Below, piece after piece: positions 55,791 through 64,000 of a stretch of 64,000 bases of DNA. The notes under the pieces are model-generated. The model did not search any database and had not been told where the DNA came from. It saw nothing but the letters and a program-made list of their open reading frames with translations. The translations under genes were made by a program, and so were the position numbers. Location: positions 16,330,085 through 16,394,084 of the forward strand of contig JALPQD010000006.1 of the NCBI GenBank assembly GCA_023101885.1, read 5' to 3'. Position 1 is the first letter of the stretch, and each line of letters begins with the position of its first letter. The DNA comes from Typhlomys cinereus. Taxonomy: Eukaryota; Chordata; Mammalia; Rodentia; Platacanthomyidae.

Positions 55791-58328
55791 AGCTTTAGAC
55801 TGTGGTTATTACAATTTTGATCACTTATTGAATAAAAGCTACCTGTTCAGGAGGCATAGGACATAATGTTTTTCAGATTTTCTACTCTACTGACTACCAG
55901 GAAACTTAAAACCAAAACTGAACATAAGCAAAGTCGTAATCAGAAATGTAAAATTTGTTCCCCATTATCTGAACATTTTAAGTCCATTTATCCTGTTCAG
56001 AACAAATGTTTTTGGGTCATAAAGATGAAGGTTATCTCCTCCTCAAATCCATGAAAATGCACAGAATTATTTTGGTAATTCAATTTTCTTTAGTACATTA
56101 CATAGTTGAGAGGAACAGACATGACTTTCAGTGAATACAGAACATAATAACAAGTTCACTCTATAGAACCTAAAGGAAGTACAACTACAAGTCTATGAAA
56201 GTAATCTCCTATTGCTATCATGTTCCCTTTTTCATCTTCTCTTCTTTCCCTCATTTCACTTTGGTTTGTGGTTGAAAGTAAAGAACTGCCTTTCTTTTTG
56301 TAGTATGTGTTACTTCAGCTGTGACTATTTACACTACAATGGCATTAGAGCCAAAGGATATTTAGGTTTCAGTAGAACAGTTCTCTGAGGAATCTAGAAA
56401 AAAATTTAGAATGAAAATGCAATAGAAAGGGGCCAATTTTACAAATACATCTCCGTGTGATATATAACTTATACAATCTTGGCGTTTGATGGACTCCAAA
56501 CAGTGAAAGCAATCACAATGTCCCAAAGTTACTGGACCAATGAATTAGGAGTCTCTTTATAAAGCATGGCTACAAAGGTAACCCACCATGAGTGAAACCA
56601 GATGGAATTTAGATATGATTGGACAGAGCAACAGTCATATAGACAAAGTGTACTTCAAAAACAAAAGAGAAGTGCCACCATGACTGTAAGAAAGAGATTG
56701 AAGAGCTGGGAGGATTATGACCTAGTGAGGAAGACATTTCTCTTTATTTGTACTCTTTCTGTCTCTCTTTTATCTATCACAGTTCTTGTGAGCTGACAAA
56801 GCCATCACAGGGGAGTCAGAGCCTCAGGTTAACACACTTCAGTTCCTCTCTGAGAGTTTGGTTAACGTGAAGTACCATCATATTTGTCTCACAGCAGTCT
56901 TAATATGAGACTGCAGACCATTAGTGGGGATGGTGGATGATTTAAGAGCCATGCTGTAGTTTGCCCTTACACAAACAACATACTAACAGACTGTATTATC
57001 CACTCCACTCTAATTTCCCAAAGACTCACCACACCTGTAGCCTCCTTTTGTAAGATCCATCAGACCCACATCTTATTCTTATCTTGTTCCTGATTCTAAA
57101 CCATCTTAGCTGTTTCCTATGAAGTGAGGAGACTCTGGGCTACTCTATCAGCACAAATGGCAGTGGCGGCCATTTGTTGTTGCTCATTGGGACATTCAGG
57201 AAAAATTTACAGGCAAGTAAATAAGGAAATCCCAGGGCTTGGTTTTCTTCTGCAAAAGTCCTCTGCAGTGTTTAACTCTGTCCCTTATAGATAAATCACT
57301 GGGAATGAAATAAAGACGTGGAAACATTTGAAAGCAAGCAAGTTTAGAACAGAAAAAACTCTGACAGGAATGACTCGAGAGCCTTGTGTGTGTATCTGTG
57401 TTGGACATGAAGCAGTCATGTATATGCACTTTGTTTCCAAGAAAGCATTCTGCTTAGAATGTTTTCTAGTCCTACTAATAAGTCAACATTCTACAAAATG
57501 CTTTTTTCATTGATCTTCCCATGATCTGTAACAGCTCCTTTTTCAGAGTCAACAATTTTCTCACATCTCTTAGAGGCCTAGTCTTCTACAGACAGGCTTT
57601 GTTCATTGCCTCGAAATTATTAGTTCCCTCTTTCTGGATATTTGCTTTATACCAACTTCCCATAGATTTCCCATGTATAGTCTACCTTCTACTTATCTCT
57701 TTGTGTGCTGAATTTCCCCCCATTTGATACTAACTTCCATAACGTTTCCCATCTTAGCCCTAACAGTTGTTATTTGTCTATAGAGTATGAAGATAAGATC
57801 ATATCTGTCCTATGTCCTGTTTGCCCACATGTAGCACATTATGGCAATATAATCAGGGAGTACACAATATTCACATGACATTGTACAAGACTGTAAGCAA
57901 CCCTAAGAAAATAGTTATTGACCCATAAAATTGGCCCATGAAAACAATCTACATGAAAACAAATAAAGATGTTGGTCTATTGGAGAAACGAAGCTTGTTT
58001 GTGGATTGTAATACAGACAAACCTGGTTTTGTTCTTCTCTATGAAATTTATACAAAGGATTTTGCATTGATTAGACTTACAAACAGGAAACTTTACAGTC
58101 AGAACAATTACAAAATAGTGGAGAAATGCAGAAATAATAAGATTATTATTTAATCTTATCTAGAATAGAAAATAAAAGGTATTTTGTTGAAAATACCCTC
58201 ATGATTGAATTTTGACTCTCTTTTTTGATGCTTGTTCACTGTGATTAAAAATATCTAATTAATGAGTTACAGGAAGGAAAGAAAAAGAATATTCCCCATT
58301 CGAACTAATTTCCTAGAAAAGCCTAGCA
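55791..58328. other. Unique sequence, no gene seen
   Basis: About 2.5 kb without a classifiable repeat. Short frames (for example 56602-56796 and 57328-57513) show no domain. Confidence 0.4.
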
Positions 58329-58386
58329 TCTAAAACACTGTTTAGCATAAAACAGGCACTCAGGAAATATTGGTTGACTGATTAAA
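58329..58386 (+). repeat. L2/MIR 3'-end relic, sense
   Basis: 'aacaggcactcaggaaatat' and 'tggttgactgattaa' match the L2 3' end (aggcactcaataaatatttgttgaatgaat). Confidence 0.5.
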
Positions 58387-59379
58387 CACTGAAATTGCAT
58401 TGGAATGTATGACATAAGAAAAAATTATAAATTCAGTATATTTTCTAATAGTTTCCACTGGACTATTACTGTTATTTCATCATGAAAGCACAGATTGCTC
58501 ACTTTTCTTTAATTTATTTTCTTTCTAAATCTATATTAGTTTTCACAGAAAATCAGAAGAGATTAGCCATGGTGTACCAAACATATATCTCTCTATTTAC
58601 TCCTGCTAGAAAAAGCTCTGAAAAATCATTTGGTACCTTGGGATATAAATGAAATTGACAAAATTTCCAAAACCTGTTATCGGCTCTGGAAAGCAGAACA
58701 AAGGGATGAAATAAGAAGGGACAGCATCAGACTATGAATCAGCTTTCAAATATCTCAGCATTGTCCCTGTGGGAAAGGATACCTTGGCAACACAAAATCA
58801 CATAAGATAATAGAATACATATGTCCACACTCACACTGATCTAGGCAGGATTAGGAGTGACCCACACTGGCTCTCAAAGGGTATCTGTGTGGACTTAACC
58901 ACCTGCCACCTAAGATCTGCACAAGTACAGATGGTGTATTTCAGTACCCCTCTCTTATCTGATGAAGGGTTATGACCTACTTAGAGACCCTTCTGGGGTA
59001 TTTCTCCACGGGTCATTGTAATCCCTGCCTTTCCCCCTTCAGGGATATCACGAGCCTCATCCTGACAGTAGAATCTCGTCTATTTTCTATTGAACTCATA
59101 TTTATCTTAACTGAAAACCTCACCAAACCACAGGATATCTATGCCTAGTTTTGGGATGCATTTCACTAGAGAAAATCTCTCCCACTGTTGGGCCTATCCT
59201 TTCAGTTCAGCAGATTTAAAGCTGTGGAAACCTGGGTCTAGATATAGCCATGCTCGGAGGCCTTTATTCTCACTAGTCCTGCTGTTCTGTGACATTCGCC
59301 ATCTACCCCATAAGACCCTGTTCCCACCTGTCACAGATAGTATTATTTATAAAAGACCATTATGGCATGAAATAACATG
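58387..59379. other. Unique sequence, no gene seen
   Basis: Becomes less AT-rich from about 58850 on. No repeat recognised. Confidence 0.4.
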
Positions 59380-60110
59380 CATAAATTCACATTGGAGGGC
59401 ATTGCCACCTTCCACTTGCTGTCTTCAGGGAGGATTGCAGCCAAGCCAATATCTTTGGCCCCCGCCACCCAGAACAGATTCCCTGCAGCTTCTTCTGGAG
59501 GGAGAGAAAGCTGCTTAAAGCGGCGTGTAAATTCATGGCAAGAAGCAATAAAGGTGAGTTTTATACATTCCCATTATTGCTTCTCCGTCTTTGCAATAAT
59601 GTTTATTGACATGTTTGAACGGAGCACAAGCTGCAGTTCAGTTCAACTGCCTGTGAAAATGGGACATTTGTCAAGAAACAAACCTCACAGATTTTAGTGG
59701 CTCTGACAGTGAGTATTAGAAAGGATATTGATGGAAAGAGAGAGGGAGAGAGTAGGCAGGCCCAGGGGGAGTGCGTTAAGGAATAGACTCAGCGCAGATG
59801 CCTACAGTGGAGGAAGAGGGGATGGCTGAGGATGTAAAATTGAACACTAAACACATTGAGTGGCTCCCAGTTGCCTTGAAGCATATGCGCTTGCCTGGGG
59901 AACAGCAACAAAAACTCGCTTTGTCTCCAGAAGGAGCCGCCACAGTGAGGCTTTCATTCGGAAGGGGCTCCTACATTGCTTTTCTCCCCCTCGACTGTGG
60001 ATCTGCAATGATGATCTGATTCTTCGAGTGTGTGGAGCACTTTGTTCTCTCACATTCTCACGAGCTAAAAGGTGGGGATGATAACTAGCATTTAGTCATT
60101 CGGTAGTCCC
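59380..60110. promoter_or_regulatory. Candidate conserved noncoding block
   Basis: The longest repeat-free stretch with retained CpGs outside the L1 and SINE copies ('taaagcggcgtgt', 'gtttgaacggagc', 'atatgcgcttgcc', 'aggagccgcc', 'cattcggaag'). It holds homeodomain-type cores ('cccattattgc', 'gcaataatg') and overlapping short frames on both strands that show no domain. At 59550 'aaaggtgagttt' fits a 5' splice site. CpG retention in an AT-rich desert suggests low methylation or constraint, but this is composition-based only. An exon of an untranslated RNA is the alternative. Confidence 0.3.
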
Positions 60111-62355
60111 CTCAGTGCCTCCAGAGACTCCACACTATGTGCATGAGACTCGGCATCCTAGTGTAGGTGAGAACAGACATTTCTCCCAAGGATCTGCAAT
60201 TCAGTCCCAGAGAGCCTTGCATTCATCCATAAAATACAGCAGTTCACACATGTAGCAAGGATCCAAAATTTTCTATTGGAGTTGTTTCTATTTCCCATCT
60301 CAACCAAACTAAAAGACTAAAAATTCTAGTGACTGGATAGGTATTTAATAAATACAGACTCCCAGCTCAAATGCAAATACATTTCAAGTGTGCAAGAAGA
60401 ACCATGAAATCAGTGAATAGTTTTTTACTTTTCCTGGCTGAGAGCAGCACTCCAGGCTCAGACCTGCCTGCAGTTTGCAGCAGGGCATTCTCTGTGCCCT
60501 AAATGACAATTTCAAGATCAGCTTTCTCCTTCTATAGCACCTGGTCCCAGGAATCAAATCACTCTCTACCTCCAAAGCTCCCCATGAAATTTAACCGAAA
60601 GATGTAGTTCAGTATCTTAAATTCTCAATATACAGTCATAGAAGGACAAACAAATGAGAGAGAATTCCTCATAATAGAAGCTTGTGCTTAGGACACCATA
60701 GTACAGAAATGAGATAATAATCTTGGGATTGTCATCACCGTGATCCGTCAATGAACAGGCAATAGTGGTATCACTGAAACCTGAAGTGACAAGGAAACTC
60801 AACTACAAGTTGACAACTGTTTCTACCACACAGGGGTTAACAAAATTCCAAAGCAATTTCACTGAAATCCTTTGAGAATGTACTTTTCCATATAAATTTT
60901 CATCTGCTCTCTCTCTTCCCTCTGTAAGCCCACAGCTTATCATTTCATTTCAGACTTGCAAAAGCCCTGGGATTCATTGCTGTCTTTCCCTTCACAGAGC
61001 TCATTGTAAGTAAATCAAGCCTGTCTTCCTGATCCCATAGTCTACATCCAGCAGGCAAGCTCTCAGTGTGCAAGAGATGTATACACCATTTGGGGGTCAA
61101 AAAAACTCACTCTCTGATGACAGTAAGGATACAGCTTCACCAATGTCTTATGTTCTTCACAAGAAGAATGTTGCAGTATTTCAAAGCTCTACTGTTACTT
61201 TGACTGCTGCAACAACACTGAGTCTAGTTTTCCTAATAACTTGTTCCTCATTATATAATGAGAACTGTAACTCTTTTCTATCTTGATATCATGCATGCTT
61301 AAACTTTTAATTCTACTTAGCAAATGCAAATGGTTTTAATATTTGAATGTCTGAACTCAGGTTTACTTGGGAAGATACATGCCCTGCCATGTATATGTGT
61401 ATATGTTCTGGGGACAATGAAAAAGAAAGACTGAGACTGAAAGAGATCAAAAGAGAGTGATTGTGTGAGAGAGTCACAGAGACAGAAGGAAAGATGAGAG
61501 AGACTTAAGGGATTATAAAGACAAAGGGAATGAGTAAGCAGAAAGAAATAATAAGAGAAAAGTCAAAAGTTAGAAAGGCAGGGGAATGAGAGAATGAGAA
61601 TGGACATGTTGATCAGAAATTACCTGGCAAAGACAAAGTAAATTACTGATAAATGATTATCCATTTCTAGTGACCAGTCCCAGCAAAAGCAGGCCTAAGC
61701 TAATCTGCCTGCCAATCCTTTCAGAGCTTCACAGGAGAGGAGAAGGCAAGTGAGCCAGGCCACGTATCGGAGTCTCTCATCAACAGTAATAAATTGCCAT
61801 AGATTTCATTTCACATCTCAGCAATTCTGATCCCAACACGATGAACAGAAAAAAGTGGGAGGTGGAATGCCAGCATCAAAATGGAGAGAAGTGAGAGACA
61901 GAAAATGTCTAACTTCACTCCACAGGGATGGCTATCCATCAGGGCTCAAACATTCAGGAAGCAGAGATCACAGAGTCAGCAGTCAGAAGTCACCAGGACA
62001 CTCAGGTTAGAATCAAGTATCCGACTTGCCAGGTCCCAGAGGAAACTTTTGGCGAGTCACATAAATGAGGAGATGGCTACCTTCAAAGTTAGTAGGGCAA
62101 TGAGATGAAATACATGCAGGTGCTCAGGAAAGGGCAAACACTCTTACCTAAACACAGGTCTACAAGCCAACAGCTATACAGATAAGAACCAGGCTTTAAG
62201 AAAAACAGAACCATTAATATAATTATAATGACCTGCTTATGCGAGGTTTTAAACCTGCCTTTAGGAAACACATGGTCAGGGCTGGAGAAGAAATAAGTGC
62301 CAAGTGTCCAGAAGCATGGGGAACAGTGCAGCTCTGACAGAGACGATACCATCAT
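60111..62355. other. Unique sequence with a purine-rich stretch
   Basis: 61420-61600 is A/G-rich ('gagagagtcacagagacaga'). No gene or recognised repeat. Confidence 0.4.
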
Positions 62356-62600
62356 TCAATGCTCTGGAACCTTATTAACGTGTCAATTTTCCCCAGGATT
62401 CTGCCAAATTGCTTGCTTCTCAGTATTGAAAATCTTGTTTGCCACTTGGCTTCCTTATTGAAAATAACACATCACCTGCAATTAATAATAACAAATAAAC
62501 ACTGCAGACTTGTAATGTCTAAGGCTATTACATACTTTGCTCTGTTATTACTCTAATAACTTGGAGTGAACATCTAATCATAATTATTATTTGGCACTTC
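62356..62600. promoter_or_regulatory. Candidate conserved noncoding block
   Basis: Repeat-free with several TAAT-type cores ('gcaattaataataacaaa', 'ctaatcataattattattt') and few simple runs. This looks like developmental-enhancer texture, but it is a weak call. Confidence 0.2.
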
Positions 62601-63478
62601 TATGAACTCTCCTTTTGAGAAGAGCTTTTTAAAGTATTAACTAAATCTCAGGACTTACATTTTGGTTAAGCAAACAGATCAAGGAGAGACAGAAGGGCAT
62701 TTAGTCACACTTTTTTATATATTACATTATGCTATATGTATGATGAATATTACATTTAATTACATGTGATAACATGAATATGAAATCAGGGAAAGGATTT
62801 AATATTTTCCAACCTTTCTTTATATATAAACATTGGTTCCAAGAAGTAACAACTACTGTTTCCTTTTATAAGCCTTGGCATTGAAGCTCCAATGCTTAAT
62901 ACAGAAGCAGCTCAAGAATCCATGGTTCAGAATTCCTGTTGCCCAATATTTTGCTGTCTATGTCTGTGGTGGGTGTTTGCCAGAAATACCATGCCTGAGG
63001 TAAAGCCAGTCATGCCCCTAGAGCAGTAGTTAAAATACCTTCATTTTCAACTAACCCTGTGAATGCCTGAGCTTGATTCTTGCCATGGGCTTCCTTAATT
63101 TAACAAATGAACTATTACATTATGAAATTATCATCATTAGAAAAATCTTAACACATCTCCATGGACTGTATGGAGAAATGATAAATCTATATAAAGTGGA
63201 CAGAAAATTTTAATATATACATCAAAATAAACTGTATAGACACAATTGTGCAATACATTGAATTTATGACACATTTATCACTGACGTTGACCTAAAATGC
63301 TATTTCTGTGAGATCAACTAATGATAATTTCTAAAGTGAAAAATTCAATCTGTATTGTAAAAATATTGCTTGTGAAATGCCAAACTACTAGGACAAATTA
63401 TGACCATTCAGTGGTTTAATATTTACTATTCACTTGAACCTTCACCATGCTCTTTTTAGTGTGCCTGTGTGTGCATGT
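62601..63478. other. Unique AT-rich sequence, no gene seen
   Basis: Nothing recognised in this stretch. Confidence 0.4.
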
Positions 63479-63479
63479 T

Positions 63480-63512
<33 letters not shown>
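63479..63512 (+). repeat. (GT)n microsatellite
   Basis: GT run with alternating purine-pyrimidine flanks ('gtgcatgcacatgcacaggt'). Confidence 0.95.
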
Positions 63513-63514
<2 letters not shown>

Positions 63515-64000
63515 ATGCACATGCACAGGTGTGTGATTACCAATGTCCATGTACTACATAAACTTCCATAATCAATACTATTCCTTATTTAACATCGTAT
63601 AGAAGCTGCATTTATATTGGGTCAAGGTAGACAGAGAAAGCCCTGTGTAGTGTCAAGATGTATAGATCCTCTGGGAGTAAAAACAGCATATCTCATGCTT
63701 CATATCTCCAAGTTCTAGGCCATTGGCTATCTCATGCTTTAACTAGTCTTATTGTTTGCCTGCAAATACCTAATTTTCGTTATTATTATACATTTAAATG
63801 AGCGTTTGATTTATAAATTGAAAAGGGCCTTAAAGTAGTGATTAAAATATAAACTTCTTATAATGTGTTTAATACTCTAAGTACACATCTGACTACCATA
63901 TTCATGCCTGATTCTTGGTGGCTTTCATGCTATATCTTTAGTATATTTCTTGCAACAAACTTTGGGATCTCATCTTTACTCATCCACCCTCTTAAACTTC
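63513..64000. other. Unique AT-rich sequence to window end
   Basis: No feature recognised. Confidence 0.4.

Noticed and set aside
59141..59697. Plus-strand 125- and 106-aa overlapping frames as coding exons
   Set aside because: They overlap in different frames with no domain. Better considered together as a noncoding candidate.
1..64000. CRISPR arrays, operons, phage or bacterial systems
   Set aside because: The repeat content is entirely mammalian. The regular repeats are microsatellites or transposon monomers.
1..64000. Endogenous retroviral LTRs or gag/pol remnants
   Set aside because: No paired LTRs, primer-binding site or retroviral protein motif noticed. All RT-like text belongs to L1.

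Overview
This is mammalian, almost certainly rodent, nuclear DNA with no intact host protein-coding gene that I can recognise. The evidence for a rodent is the repeat content. There are L1 elements with a rodent-type monomeric 5' UTR, SINEs with an ID/tRNA-like head, old B2/B3-like SINEs and one decayed B1-like (7SL) SINE, all on an ancient L2/MIR background. The B2-like copies point to a muroid or close relative. I cannot name the species. The base composition is AT-rich, the long frames are almost all chance or repeat-derived, and the window reads as an intergenic or intronic gene desert.

Layout. 1-17 kb: AT-rich unique sequence with old SINEs, one L1 3' UTR (about 5.67-6.54 kb, minus), microsatellites, MIR/L2 relics and a perfect 20-bp palindrome at 8635. 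17.2-18.6 kb: a plus-strand L1 ORF2 relic that has lost its RT core, with a 145-bp near-copy of its start 2.3 kb upstream. 19.2 kb: an ultra-short L1 insertion with target-site duplications (TSDs). 20-28 kb: mostly unique. 28.3-30.1 kb: an old antisense L1 mosaic. 30.3-34.6 kb: three young SINEs, two of which form a close inverted pair. 35.2-39.9 kb: a nested cluster holding an old plus-strand L1, a younger L1 3' UTR inserted into its ORF2, and a minus-strand L1 with a probable 3' transduction that itself carries a young SINE with a perfect 17-bp TSD. 40.4-41.1 kb: an L2 relic.

The most informative locus is 46.1-49.7 kb. An old antisense L1 acquired a tiny L1 insertion (only about 17 nt of L1 sequence, 16-bp TSD). 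It was then tandemly duplicated (about 400-bp unit), and the second unit was split by a young L1. That young L1 keeps its 5' UTR (1.5 promoter monomers), ORF1 (one nonsense codon) and 3' end, but has lost nearly all of ORF2. 50-64 kb: older SINEs, L2 relics, an inverted repeat at 54.1-54.65 kb, an unrecognised possible gene relic at 54.7-55.8 kb, and candidate conserved noncoding blocks near 59.4-60.1 and 62.4-62.6 kb.

No operon, CRISPR, phage, endogenous retrovirus or new enzymatic system is visible. The interest lies in the retrotransposon history. All repeat identities rest on recognising family sequence by eye; boundaries without TSDs are approximate.
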